Source: Sphingobacterium sp. CZ-2
GTDB taxonomy: Bacteria > Bacteroidota > Bacteroidia > Sphingobacteriales > Sphingobacteriaceae
Reading direction: 5' to 3'
Length of the DNA: 64,000 nucleotides
Assembly: GCF_004526235.1 (NCBI RefSeq)
Contig: NZ_CP038159.1
Location: 930,001 to 994,000 of the forward strand
The notes under the pieces were generated by a model. It saw nothing but the letters and a program-made list of their open reading frames with translations. It had not been told where the DNA came from and ran no database searches. The position numbers and the translations under genes were made by a program. Shown here one piece after another: positions 18,273 to 27,548 of the stretch (the first letter of the stretch is position 1; every line of letters begins with the position of its first letter).

Positions 18273-19442
18273 ATGAAAATAGGAAGGAAATCAATTTCAA
18301 ATTTTGGCGGCATTTTATGGCTCGTTTTAATCTCCTTAAGCACTATCGCATTCCAATCTTGTAAAAAAGATAAAGACGATATTGAAGATGAAGATCTAGA
18401 CCAAGTTTGGGGAGGATCTGAACGACCGTTTCCTATTTATACCATTGATGATGCCACCTATATTGTTAAAGAAGATGGGACGCTTTGGGCAAGAGGACGA
18501 ATATTTAGTACTTCCCCTGGTGTAAATGAAGCCGGATATATACAATTAGAAAGCAATGTAAAGAAAATTGCAAATGCTCATAATGCGGAGCGGCTATATG
18601 TACTCAGAAAAGACAATTCCGTATGGAGATCACCTGTTTTACCAAGTGATGAAAAACCCGAATTTGTTAATCAAAAAGCTACGGAAAAAGTAGCAGACAA
18701 CGTAAAAGATGTAGTGGAGGGCCAGTATTTCGCGGCACTATTGAAATATGATGGTACGGTTTGGGCACTTGGGAAAAATTCAAATGGTCAATTCGGATTA
18801 GGAACTGCTAGTGATCAAGAATTACCGCTTACCCAAATTGCCAGTGGTGTAAAGCAAATTGCTGTAGGATTTAATACTATTTATCTTTTAAAAAATGATA
18901 ACTCGCTATGGTCTGCTGGAGATGATAATTATGGCAAACTAGGCTATCCTACCGACGGAGACCAACGCACTTTCGGGAAGGTAATGGAAGATGTGAGAAT
19001 TGTGCGTGCAAACGGAAATAATGTTATGGTCATTAAAAAAGACCGCTCAGCCTGGTCTTTCGGCACCAATGCCAATGGTACCCAAGGCATTGGCGTTAGT
19101 CCGAGTGGCAGTATTGAACCCATCTACCCCCACCGAATTGCTGATCAAGTAAAAGAGGTCTTCCCTATGGGATATACCTGTTTTTTTCTTAAAGAAAATG
19201 GAACGCTTTGGGCATCCGGCACTAATAATTATGGGCAAATGGGTATGGCTACACCAGATCGTAGCCTTATTTTTATCCAGATAGCGGAGAATGTAACTTA
19301 CATGTCGGCACACAATTATAATCGCCATATTGTAATACTGCAAAACGATAAATACATGATGACCGGTCGCAATGCTTTTAAAGAAATTCAACAGTCAGCC
19401 ATCCAAAAATTCACTACTTTTACAGAATTCGAAATGCCGTAG
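18273..19442 (+). CDS. RCC1-repeat lipoprotein
   Basis: A 389-residue lipoprotein (lipobox FQSC, Cys30) followed by an acidic linker and about six blades of the RCC1/BLIP-II seven-bladed propeller type. Repeated units have the pattern (K)xDGTLWAxGxNxxGQxGxG, for example YDGTVWALGKNSNGQFGLG, NDNSLWSAGDDNYGKLG and ENGTLWASGTNNYGQMG. RCC1 propellers bind protein partners; the partner here is unknown. It is followed 29 bp later by the AlkD-like gene, but functional linkage is doubtful. Confidence 0.88.
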   Translation: MKIGRKSISNFGGILWLVLISLSTIAFQSCKKDKDDIEDEDLDQVWGGSERPFPIYTIDDATYIVKEDGTLWARGRIFSTSPGVNEAGYIQLESNVKKIANAHNAERLYVLRKDNSVWRSPVLPSDEKPEFVNQKATEKVADNVKDVVEGQYFAALLKYDGTVWALGKNSNGQFGLGTASDQELPLTQIASGVKQIAVGFNTIYLLKNDNSLWSAGDDNYGKLGYPTDGDQRTFGKVMEDVRIVRANGNNVMVIKKDRSAWSFGTNANGTQGIGVSPSGSIEPIYPHRIADQVKEVFPMGYTCFFLKENGTLWASGTNNYGQMGMATPDRSLIFIQIAENVTYMSAHNYNRHIVILQNDKYMMTGRNAFKEIQQSAIQKFTTFTEFEMP

Positions 19443-19471
19443 AACTAATCGATTAATACCAACAAATTGAA

Positions 19472-20110
19472 ATGAATAATTTTACCAAAGCAGAAAATAT
19501 CTTGAGTCAAATTAGTGACAAAACTAAACTTGGCGACTTAAGAAAAATTGCAAATGACATTAAAAGAGACCATGAATTAGCTTTGGAGCTGTGGTCATCA
19601 AAGGTGTTTTTAGCACGTCAATTGGCAATTTTAATCATGGATAAGAAGCAACTATCTCCAGAATTTATTGATAAGTTGGACAAAGATATAATGCAACATA
19701 ATGAAAATGAAAGGATTCAATTAATTGACTGGTTAATGGCCAACCAATTATCAAAGGACAAAAATACAATTGCATTAATGAATACTTGGGAGAATAGTCC
19801 ATCTTCACTTCAGAGAAGGGTTTATTGGTATTATCAAGGTCGCTTACGTTGGGTTGGGCAAAAACCGACTAATAGTCAAGAATTATTATCAAAAATTGAA
19901 TCACGTATAGATAAGGAGGTATTAGAAGTGCAATGGGCCATGAATTTCACGGCAGGTTGGATAGGTGTTTATGAAAAAGAACTCCGAAATCGATGTATTG
20001 CACTTGGTGAAAAAACTGGCCTTTTCAAAGAAAAAACAGTATCCAAAGGATGTACTCCGGAATATTTGCCAGAGTTTATAAGAATAGAAAGTAACAAGCG
20101 GAATTTATAA
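19472..20110 (+). CDS. DNA alkylation repair protein (AlkD-like HEAT repeat family)
   Basis: A 212-residue all-helical protein with an ALK/HEAT-repeat pattern: LGDLRKIANDIKRDHELALELW, ARQLAILIMD, then the Bacteroidota-type WAMNFTAGWIGVYEKELRNRCIALGEKTGLF segment. AlkD-family proteins are DNA glycosylases for N3- and N7-alkyl purines. The exact catalytic residues of AlkD (Trp, Asp, Arg) cannot be placed with certainty here, so the substrate is open. Confidence 0.75.
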   Translation: MNNFTKAENILSQISDKTKLGDLRKIANDIKRDHELALELWSSKVFLARQLAILIMDKKQLSPEFIDKLDKDIMQHNENERIQLIDWLMANQLSKDKNTIALMNTWENSPSSLQRRVYWYYQGRLRWVGQKPTNSQELLSKIESRIDKEVLEVQWAMNFTAGWIGVYEKELRNRCIALGEKTGLFKEKTVSKGCTPEYLPEFIRIESNKRNL

Positions 20111-20127
20111 TTCGCACATGATAAATA

Positions 20128-20751
20128 CTACATCAATCCCAAATCCTTAACCTTTTGCAATAGGTTCACCGTTTTATTCACATTAAATTTCTGAAGAAGA
20201 TTTCTTCGGTGCGTATCCACCGTAGCTGGGCTCACAAACAACAGTTCTGCCATTTGTACAGAACTTAAACCTTGTGCTAAATAATTAATTACCTCCTTTT
20301 CCCTGCGGGTAAGGGCAGGAATTTCCTCCTTCGGATTTACCTTGCTTATCGCCATAACTTTTTGAGCGGCTTCGCCAATATAAATCCCACCAGCGGCTAT
20401 ATGCGTAATAGCCCGCACAATCTCCTCCATGGCTGCACTTTTTAACAGGTAGCCCGATGCACCATGCTGCAACATCTGAAGCATCATATTCCGATCATCC
20501 AGATTACTCAAACCTAAAATGAGTAAATCGGGATAGGCTTGTTTTATTTCCGAACAAACCACCAACCCATTACCATCAGGCAATTGAATATCCAAAAGCA
20601 ATACATCAGCCTCCAAAACCTTAAGCAAATTCCGGAGTTCAGTTAAACTGGCTGCAGCCGCAAGCACTTCAATTTCCTTATGTGGTAACAAATAGCTACT
20701 CAAACCCTGTGTAATCAACGGATGATCATCACAAATAATCGTACGAATCAT
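20128..20751 (-). CDS. LuxR/NarL-type response regulator
   Basis: A 207-residue response regulator. The receiver domain (residues 1-120) has acidic Asp8/Asp9 and the phosphoacceptor Asp54 in ADVLLLDIQLPDG. The C-terminal LuxR helix-turn-helix reads LTRREKEVINYLAQGLSSVQMAELLFVSPATVDTHRRN. It lies 3 bp downstream of a TPR-type histidine kinase and is certainly its partner. Target genes are unknown. Confidence 0.95.
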   Translation of the reverse strand: MIRTIICDDHPLITQGLSSYLLPHKEIEVLAAAASLTELRNLLKVLEADVLLLDIQLPDGNGLVVCSEIKQAYPDLLILGLSNLDDRNMMLQMLQHGASGYLLKSAAMEEIVRAITHIAAGGIYIGEAAQKVMAISKVNPKEEIPALTRREKEVINYLAQGLSSVQMAELLFVSPATVDTHRRNLLQKFNVNKTVNLLQKVKDLGLM

Positions 20752-20754
20752 ATT

Positions 20755-22683
20755 TTAAATTTGGCATGTAATCATAAAATTGGAACCTTCTCCTATTTGG
20801 GAATCAATATTCAATTTTCCACCCAAGGCAATAACCCGATCTTCTAAATTATGAAGACCCATATTTCTTCTTATTTGGTTTGGATCGAAACCCTTGCCAT
20901 CATCTTCCACCTCAATTAGCACAAAATTATCCTCCACTCCTACTTGAACAAGGATCTTAGAAGCATCCGCATGTTTCACCGCATTGGTTATCAGTTCCTG
21001 TATAATACGCAATAAGGGCAACTCTATATTGCTGTCCTTTAAGGATTCCAATCCTCGAGCATAAAAATTGATCTTAGTTGAAGTGGATTCCATCTGCTGA
21101 CAAAAATGTCGAATGGCTTCCTCAAAACCATCATTCTTCAAAACGATTGGTTCAAGGTTATGTGCAGTTTGTCGAAGTTCTAAAATCACTGCCCCCAACT
21201 GTTCGGTCACTACCGCTAAATCCATTTGATGATGGGTATGTCCATCCTGATGATGTTTACCTTGATGGTCCCGAGCAATACGTTCCACATTCATTTTTAA
21301 TCCCGTAACCTGTCCGATCAATCCATCGTGCAAATCCCGAGCAAGCCGTTTTCTTTCCTGCTCCTCTCCTTCAATTAATGCTTTTGCCACATCGATTTCC
21401 CGCTGTTGTTTTAACAATAGGGTTTCCTGTATCGTTCTTTTCTTTCTAGCGTTCAAGGCATACCAAATCCAAAGTCCAATCAAGCCGGCAAGCACAAGAC
21501 CCGAAATCATGAAGGTTCGGTTTAATAGATTTCTACTTTCCAATAAGTTGATCGCTTGTTCTTTTTCAGCCGTACGATATTTTGTTTCCAGCACAGCCAT
21601 CTGTTTTTTGAAGTCTAATGCCCCAAGGCTATCACTCAAGACTTTATATTCACGAGTCCAGCGATATGCCTGTTCAAAATTCCCCAAACTAGCCTCCATT
21701 CCCGCAATCTCATTGATCATCACCATCCGGCTTTTGCTCATCGTACCACGGGGATCTGCTAATAGCTCCGAAAGTTCCTTTTTTGCTGAAACCATATCTC
21801 CTGCTTCCTTATAAGCCTGTGCTTTCTCGTATTTTAAGGCAAATTTGTCCCAATACAGATTATATTGATCTGCTAATTTCATGCCTGCAGAAATTGCCTG
21901 TTGCGCCTCATCAAATTTCTTCTCTTTGATAAGAATCCTGGCCTTATTCTTATAGAATAGGGCTGCTAATTTTTTACTCGGCAATTTGTTCAATAAGATT
22001 TCCGATTTCTCCAAGACTTCTTTACACTTATCCAATTTGTTCTGCATATAATAGGTGTCGAACATATTATGATAAGCCCAAAGCAGGTTTTCGGTTTCCT
22101 GTTCAGGAGATTTTACCAAACTTATGGCCTTAAAATAATATTCTAATGCTTTTTCGTATTCCTTGTGGTTATAAAAAAGCATTCCGACATCAGTAAAATA
22201 ACTCATCAATAAATCTGAATCCCCAGATTTTAAGGCATAAGGAATACAATGTTTGATGGTGATGTCTAAAAATGCTTTATCATCATCTTTTTGTTGTTCC
22301 AATGCCCCATAATTATGCCATAACTTTGCCCTGTACCGATAGGATTCCTTAGTATCTATTTTCTTAAAGTATTTTTCGGCTTGCATGTAAATGGCTTGGC
22401 TCTTTGGGTTATTATTGCCATAATAAAATCCTGCCTCGTAAAATAAATAGATGCCCTGCAACAAATCCTTTCCACGGATCAGCGGCTTAGCCTGAAGAAG
22501 ATATTTTTTAGCTTGTAAGGTATCCTGATAAGACCAATAATCCGATAGTTCCAACAAAGCCTTAAAACGCTGTTCTTCCGTTGTCGCATCCTTCAAGGAC
22601 TTATCAAGTTGCTCAATTTCCTGTCCCCAAATGATAAAATGGACCAAAGAGAAGCATAGCATCAAAAGATAATTTCGAATCAT
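20755..22683 (-). CDS. TPR-containing sensor histidine kinase (HisKA_3 type)
   Basis: A 642-residue membrane sensor. A signal peptide (residues 1-20) is followed by a periplasmic array of tetratricopeptide-like helices (about 30-385), one transmembrane helix (MISGLVLAGLIGLWIWYAL, about 393-411), a coiled coil, the dimerisation/phosphoacceptor segment RKRLARDLHDGL with His452, and a HATPase_c domain with NAVKHADA, DDGKGFD and GLHNLEDR. The paired LuxR regulator follows 3 bp later. A short His-rich insert (HHQDGHTHHQ) between the DHp helices is unusual and could bind metal. Confidence 0.94.
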   Translation of the reverse strand: MIRNYLLMLCFSLVHFIIWGQEIEQLDKSLKDATTEEQRFKALLELSDYWSYQDTLQAKKYLLQAKPLIRGKDLLQGIYLFYEAGFYYGNNNPKSQAIYMQAEKYFKKIDTKESYRYRAKLWHNYGALEQQKDDDKAFLDITIKHCIPYALKSGDSDLLMSYFTDVGMLFYNHKEYEKALEYYFKAISLVKSPEQETENLLWAYHNMFDTYYMQNKLDKCKEVLEKSEILLNKLPSKKLAALFYKNKARILIKEKKFDEAQQAISAGMKLADQYNLYWDKFALKYEKAQAYKEAGDMVSAKKELSELLADPRGTMSKSRMVMINEIAGMEASLGNFEQAYRWTREYKVLSDSLGALDFKKQMAVLETKYRTAEKEQAINLLESRNLLNRTFMISGLVLAGLIGLWIWYALNARKKRTIQETLLLKQQREIDVAKALIEGEEQERKRLARDLHDGLIGQVTGLKMNVERIARDHQGKHHQDGHTHHQMDLAVVTEQLGAVILELRQTAHNLEPIVLKNDGFEEAIRHFCQQMESTSTKINFYARGLESLKDSNIELPLLRIIQELITNAVKHADASKILVQVGVEDNFVLIEVEDDGKGFDPNQIRRNMGLHNLEDRVIALGGKLNIDSQIGEGSNFMITCQI

Positions 22684-22830
22684 TTATTTGCAGAAGATGT
22701 ATAATTAGTGCTTATAAAGATAACCAAAAAGCATCTACCAGAAAACAGGTAGTAAGAAATACGCCTTTTTAAGGATTGACCTAGGTTATGGATACCGTTA
22801 TTTTTGTTTTAACACAAAAAATATACAGCT

Positions 22831-23523
22831 ATGAAAACACACAAAAGAATATTCGTTGCCCTCTTCGCCTTTGCTTTATGCCTATTTTACAGCTCCTGTA
22901 GCAAGGACGAAACTACGGATCCCATTGATAAGGACTACAAACAGATTTACGAAGAGAATTTTAACGGTGGTAAATCTGATTGGTTTACCGGAACCTATAA
23001 CAACAATACGTATAACGTATCTATGGCCAATGGTAAATATATCCATAAGCTAACTGCCTTTTATTCTAATTATGCCTTTATGCAGCATAATTATTTTACC
23101 GACCAGGAGAAGAAACAGTTGATGGAGACATCACTCCAATTAACAAGTGGAAACGGCGCGGCTTGCATTGTTCTAAATGGAAAGCAAAGTGCGGTAGCTG
23201 GTCAGATTGACCAAATCTACCTGTACATTTCTAAGAACCAATACTTCTCCATTGCTAAAATTAAGGATGGAAAATCAGAGGTAATCTTAAATTGGACAGC
23301 TCATGAGGCAGTTGATATCACTAAACCGGCTACCTTTACAGCTGAATTGGAAGGTGGAAATCTTAAACTTGCGATTAATGGTACGGTAATTCATACTTGG
23401 AATAACAGCGGGATAAATACGTTAAATGCAATAGGATTAGGACTTGCCCAATGGGAAGAGAATTCAGGATCTAGCAGTACAACCATTGAGTATGATTATT
23501 TAAGGTTGTATGTTGTTAATTAA
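22831..23523 (+). CDS. Lipoprotein with concanavalin-like beta-sandwich
   Basis: A 230-residue lipoprotein (lipobox YSSC, Cys23). The mature part begins YEENFNGGKSDWFTGTY and has regularly spaced strands ending in TTIEYDYLRLYVVN, the pattern of DUF1080/LamG-like jelly-roll domains. Such domains bind or cleave carbohydrates, but no catalytic residues are obvious, so a binding role is more likely. It has its own terminator at 23542-23581. Confidence 0.72.
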   Translation: MKTHKRIFVALFAFALCLFYSSCSKDETTDPIDKDYKQIYEENFNGGKSDWFTGTYNNNTYNVSMANGKYIHKLTAFYSNYAFMQHNYFTDQEKKQLMETSLQLTSGNGAACIVLNGKQSAVAGQIDQIYLYISKNQYFSIAKIKDGKSEVILNWTAHEAVDITKPATFTAELEGGNLKLAINGTVIHTWNNSGINTLNAIGLGLAQWEENSGSSSTTIEYDYLRLYVVN

Positions 23524-23541
23524 GTAAACATTTCCTTTTAG

Positions 23542-23581
23542 AAAGGGATTATGGATATAAAATTTCATAATCCCTTTTTTT
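23542..23581 (+). terminator. Rho-independent terminator
   Basis: A 12-bp perfect stem (AAAGGGATTATG at 23542-23553, CATAATCCCTTT at 23566-23577) with a 12-nt loop and a T-run ends the lipoprotein gene. Confidence 0.85.
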
Positions 23582-23644
23582 ATAGAACATTCTCAGCAAT
23601 ACGCTGGATTACAAGCATTTTTGTAATTTTAAGAAAAGAAATAA

Positions 23645-24436
23645 ATGAAAGTTTATTCCATAAGCGATATCCTACCGCATTTAAATCCATCTATTGGTTA
23701 TTACATCGGCGTATTTGAAGATACCCCCGACCCTATTTTAGAATGGCCACACAGACACGATTTTTATTCCTTGGTCTGGTTCACAAATGGTGAAGGATTT
23801 AATGTAATCGATTTTAAGGAATATGAAATTTACCCAGACAGAATTTTTTCTATTAACCCTAAACAGATCCATAATTGGAATTATTCCATTGACAGCTGTG
23901 GATACTTTATTCTTATTGATGCCCCAAATGCAAAACAATTAAATGTTGATTTTAATTACCCCTTCCTTGATCTATTGCAAGAAGACATTCCTTTTATAAA
24001 GGAGATTTTTGATCGCATGCTCTCGGGAAAAAATCAATTATCAGGTATTTCTTATTTACTATCCCTTTTACGACCTAATATAGCTTTCAGCCCAACTTCA
24101 AACTCTGTTATTTCAGATTTTAAAGAACTTATTTCCGAAAATCTTGATAAAAACCACAGTATAGATCAATATGCAAATGAACTTGGCATTACTTCAGGAC
24201 TATTGAACCAAACCTGCAAAGATGAAACTGGCCTTTCAGCAAAGCAATTACAACTGGAATTGAAAATTACCGAAGCCAAAAGATTGATGTTATATTCGTC
24301 TTTAAACACCAGTGAGATTGCTTTTAAGTTGGGATTTGAGGATAGTTCCTATTTTGCTAGAATCTTTAAAAAGAAAGCTGGTCATACTCCTACCGGATTC
24401 CGAGAAAAGTACCTAAAAAATAATATAAAGTCCTAA
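23645..24436 (+). CDS. AraC family transcriptional regulator
   Basis: A 263-residue regulator. The N-terminal half is a cupin-like sensor (EWPHRHDFYSLVWFTNGEG, then FSINPKQIHNW). The C-terminal AraC DNA-binding domain has two helix-turn-helices; the second ends in the signature SEIAFKLGFEDSSYFARIFKKKAGHTP. It lies 41 bp upstream of the carboxymuconolactone decarboxylase-family gene, which it may control. Confidence 0.93.
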   Translation: MKVYSISDILPHLNPSIGYYIGVFEDTPDPILEWPHRHDFYSLVWFTNGEGFNVIDFKEYEIYPDRIFSINPKQIHNWNYSIDSCGYFILIDAPNAKQLNVDFNYPFLDLLQEDIPFIKEIFDRMLSGKNQLSGISYLLSLLRPNIAFSPTSNSVISDFKELISENLDKNHSIDQYANELGITSGLLNQTCKDETGLSAKQLQLELKITEAKRLMLYSSLNTSEIAFKLGFEDSSYFARIFKKKAGHTPTGFREKYLKNNIKS

Positions 24437-24477
24437 CCCTGTGGCCAATTCATAGCCTAATTTTACTTCTAAAAAAG

Positions 24478-25338
24478 ATGAAATTAGTAGCCATCCTTTC
24501 GCTTTTAATATGGAGTATAAATGCAAGCGGACAAACAGATAAAATTATGATTCAGTCTGAAAGGTATAAAATGGGTTTGGAAAAACTCAAAGAAATAGAC
24601 GGTGAAGCCGGAGAACATGTTATCAATAGTTTGGCCGATATATCGCCTGATTTGGGTAAGTATATTGTTGAATATGCCTTTGGCGACATCTATTCAAGAG
24701 AAACATTGGATCTGAAATCAAAGGAAATTGCTGTAGTGGCTGCATTGACTGCCATGGGTAATGTCCAACCACAATTAAAGGTACATATAAATGGGGCTTT
24801 GAATACGGGAAGTACAATCAATGAATTGAAAGAAGTGATCTTACAGATGTCCGTTTATTCGGGTTTTCCAAGTAGTATTAATGGGATGAATGCCCTTAAA
24901 GAAGTACTATCAGAAAGACAAGGAAAAGGGATAAAAGATAATTTAGGAAAAACTGCAAATGTGAATAAGGTATCAGATCGTAAGAGTTTAGGCGAAAAGG
25001 AATTATCGGCTTTAGATAGTCTGCAAGTAGAAAAACTTAAAAACACGTATGATGATTTTTCACCCGAACTGGTTCAGTTTACTCTTGAATATGCCTATGC
25101 TGATATTTTTTCAAGAGATAATTTAAGTAAAAGACACCGGCAGATAGTTACCATTTCAGCCTTAACAGCCTTGGGAACAGCCCAACAGCAGTTAAAATTC
25201 CATATAAATGCAGGGTTAAATATCGGATTAAAAGAGGATGAAATAAAAGAAATTATGCTGTTGATGACTGTTTACTCGGGTTTTCCATCAGCCATCAACG
25301 GCCCAAATGCTTTGAGGGAAGTTTTAGCAGGAAGATAA
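24478..25338 (+). CDS. Secreted double carboxymuconolactone decarboxylase (AhpD-like) protein
   Basis: A 286-residue protein with a signal peptide (NASGQ, about residue 19) and two tandem CMD domains (about 30-145 and 180-286). Each has the helical core LxxKxxxxVxxAALTAxG, then H-x-N-x-G-LN-x-G, then ELKEVIL-x-MSVYSGFPS-x-NG. The CxxC pair of AhpD is absent, so a thiol peroxidase role is unlikely; a decarboxylase or isomerase-like function is possible. It is probably co-expressed with the AraC regulator upstream. Confidence 0.85.
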   Translation: MKLVAILSLLIWSINASGQTDKIMIQSERYKMGLEKLKEIDGEAGEHVINSLADISPDLGKYIVEYAFGDIYSRETLDLKSKEIAVVAALTAMGNVQPQLKVHINGALNTGSTINELKEVILQMSVYSGFPSSINGMNALKEVLSERQGKGIKDNLGKTANVNKVSDRKSLGEKELSALDSLQVEKLKNTYDDFSPELVQFTLEYAYADIFSRDNLSKRHRQIVTISALTALGTAQQQLKFHINAGLNIGLKEDEIKEIMLLMTVYSGFPSAINGPNALREVLAGR

Positions 25339-25388
25339 TGACTTTCTTTTATAACCATTTGATTCATTTCAAATTTTTCAAATGCTTA

Positions 25389-25922
25389 TTACTCTACAAT
25401 TTTGTCTGTCCTCGTATTTTGTGTAGCTTTTATCAACCAATTGTCAATTGTTTTTACTAAAACCATAGTTAATCGACCAGAACGATTCTCAGTTCTTTGG
25501 TTCGTTTTAAAATTTGGCCAGACCCATGTAGCATGTACTATTGCAATATAAGGGCTCAACATTTTTATCTTAATATCTCTCAATTCATAAGTCATATTTT
25601 GTTGTTGCTCTTGTAATATTTGATGAGCCTTCTGATGATTTTTTTGATTATCGTTTTTAGATTTATACCATGTCCCAGACCATGTTATAAAGTCTGTATC
25701 TTCTGTAAAAAGTGAACCCCACATTTCCATATCATGGTTATTCCAATAATCCACATATCTATCAAAAAAAATCTTGATTTCGTTTTCTGTTGTCATCATT
25801 ATATTGTTTTTTAAAGTACTTGATCTTTGAAGGAGCTTTTGCTGTGCATCATATTCATTATTAAAACATAACAGTAATAAGCAAGTTAAAGCCGTTAAGA
25901 AATTGAAGCTATTTATTTTCAT
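25389..25922 (-). CDS. SnoaL/NTF2-like (DUF4440-type) secreted protein
   Basis: A 177-residue protein. A hydrophobic N-terminus (residues 8-20) precedes the NTF2-like domain that starts at ENEIKIFFDRYVDYWNNHDMEMWGSLF and continues with DTDFITWSGTWYKS and NWLIKATQNTR. This looks like the SgcJ/EcaC group. A second ATG at about residue 41 would give a cytoplasmic form without the hydrophobic leader. It is transcribed away from the Crp/Fnr gene, and a Crp-type palindrome lies in the shared upstream region. Confidence 0.75.
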   Translation of the reverse strand: MKINSFNFLTALTCLLLLCFNNEYDAQQKLLQRSSTLKNNIMMTTENEIKIFFDRYVDYWNNHDMEMWGSLFTEDTDFITWSGTWYKSKNDNQKNHQKAHQILQEQQQNMTYELRDIKIKMLSPYIAIVHATWVWPNFKTNQRTENRSGRLTMVLVKTIDNWLIKATQNTRTDKIVE

Positions 25923-25971
25923 ATTTGATTATTTTACATTCACAAAATTAGACTGAATTCCAGGGGTTATC

Positions 25972-25987
25972 TGTGATTTGAATCACA
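25972..25987. promoter_or_regulatory. Crp/Fnr-type operator palindrome
   Basis: TGTGATTTGAATCACA has 7-bp perfect arms (TGTGATT/AATCACA) around TG and matches the TGTGA-N6-TCACA consensus of Crp-family regulators. It lies 50 bp before the NTF2-like gene and 71 bp before the Crp/Fnr gene, between the two divergent starts. Confidence 0.65.
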
Positions 25988-26058
25988 AAAAATTACTAGG
26001 CCAATAAATAATAGTTTATTTTTATAAAGGTTTTAAAATCTATTTTAATAGTAAGGAA

Positions 26059-26655
26059 GTGGAAAAACAACAGACGATAGCATCATTTTATGAAATTCTT
26101 CAGTTAAAGTATCCTTATGTTTTATCTGAAAACTGGGAAAAACTCAAAGAAATATCTGAAATAAGGCATTTACATAAAAATGAGCTGTTTATAAGTATGG
26201 GGGAGCGTCTTCGATATGGTATCTTTGTGGTAAATGGATGTCTTAAACTTTCATTTATGGACGAAAATGGCCAGGAACGGATTGCGGCTTTTAATACAGA
26301 AACCGAATATGTAGATAACTGGAATGATATTCACCAACAAACAACTTTGCCATATTCTATTTACGCTAATATTCCTTCAACCATTTTACTATGTCCATTG
26401 GAAAAAATGACTAAGATTTTTAAAAAAGAATCTGATTTATTACAGCTCTGTATTGATTTATCCCAATCAATGATTAAAAAGAAGGAGGAACATTATTCAA
26501 TTTTAACCCTAAAAACTCCAATTGAACGTTATAAGTACATTTTAAAAAATAGAAAAGAATTAGTCAACAACCTATCAATCACAGATTTAGCAAAATATTT
26601 ACATCTATCTAGGGAAACTTTGAGTAGAGTAAGAAAGAATTTTTTAAGAATGTAA
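26059..26655 (+). CDS. Crp/Fnr family transcriptional regulator
   Basis: A 198-residue regulator that starts at GTG. The N-terminal cyclic-nucleotide-binding fold reads LHKNELFISMGERLRYGIFVVNGCLKLSF (positions about 36-64) without the cysteine cluster of Fnr. The C-terminal helix-turn-helix is ITDLAKYLHLSRETLSRVRKN, with the SRETLSR recognition helix that fits a TGTGA-type site. A matching palindrome precedes it, so autoregulation and control of the divergent NTF2-like gene are likely. Confidence 0.9.
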   Translation: MEKQQTIASFYEILQLKYPYVLSENWEKLKEISEIRHLHKNELFISMGERLRYGIFVVNGCLKLSFMDENGQERIAAFNTETEYVDNWNDIHQQTTLPYSIYANIPSTILLCPLEKMTKIFKKESDLLQLCIDLSQSMIKKKEEHYSILTLKTPIERYKYILKNRKELVNNLSITDLAKYLHLSRETLSRVRKNFLRM

Positions 26656-26810
26656 AGATTAATGACTTAAATCCAAACTCCCCTTCCACCACTGCCCACC
26701 CTTACTTATTATGCAATATTAAACACCATCTATTTATTAAAAATTTTTGTTAATTAATTTTTTAAAGCATAAATTAGAATTAACACAAAACAAACCAATT
26801 ACCCATATTA

Positions 26811-27515
26811 ATGGATATTTTCAATTTACAAATGCATGGCATTTCTAAAGGCCTTAAGGTTGGGGACCTTCAAATCGCAGATGTAGGCGAAATTGTTCCT
26901 GCTTCCTTGATGGTTCATGATCTGGATGGGCTACAACCCATCGGGTGCACCTATATGAACAATTGGGGTTGTGAACGTTTGGGTACTTCGGTGGATGAAA
27001 TCAATCATCTTGGCGAGTCATATTACGATCAATACTTTGTAAAAGAAGAGTCTAAGCACATATTTGTGGGGATGGACAATTACCTGAAGATCGGCGATTT
27101 CGACAAGCAGTATAATTTTTTTCAACGGGTAAAACTTCATAAAGATGATTTTTACACTTGGTTTTACACCGTCCTCAAGGTTGTTTCCTTTGATCTAGGT
27201 ATTCGAATGGATCATAAAATCATCATTCTATCCTCGCCAATCATCGGAATGGACCATCTCATTTCCCGAGTGAATAAAACGCTGGAACAAAATAGCTTTA
27301 TCCAAAATAATTATAAGAAATTTGCTTTATTGACCAAGAGAGAAAAAGAAATCATTAAACTGGTAGCTAATGGTAAATCCACTAAGGAGATTGTTGAATT
27401 GCTATTCTTATCCCCACTAACCGTTTCAACCCATCGAAAAAACCTGATCAGAAAGATTGAATGCGAGAATTTTGCGGATCTCTTAAAATTTGCCGTTATT
27501 TTCGATTTGATTTAA
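26811..27515 (+). CDS. LuxR-type transcriptional regulator with PAS-like sensor
   Basis: A 234-residue regulator. The N-terminal region (residues 15-150) resembles a PAS fold (PASLMVHDLDGLQPIGCTYMNNWGCERLG). The C-terminal LuxR helix-turn-helix reads LLTKREKEIIKLVANGKSTKEIVELLFLSPLTVSTHRKNLIRKI. There is no receiver aspartate, so it is probably a one-component sensor-regulator. Ligand and targets are unknown. Confidence 0.88.
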   Translation: MDIFNLQMHGISKGLKVGDLQIADVGEIVPASLMVHDLDGLQPIGCTYMNNWGCERLGTSVDEINHLGESYYDQYFVKEESKHIFVGMDNYLKIGDFDKQYNFFQRVKLHKDDFYTWFYTVLKVVSFDLGIRMDHKIIILSSPIIGMDHLISRVNKTLEQNSFIQNNYKKFALLTKREKEIIKLVANGKSTKEIVELLFLSPLTVSTHRKNLIRKIECENFADLLKFAVIFDLI

Positions 27516-27548
27516 TCTTTCACACAAAACTACTTCCTGCCCAAATAA

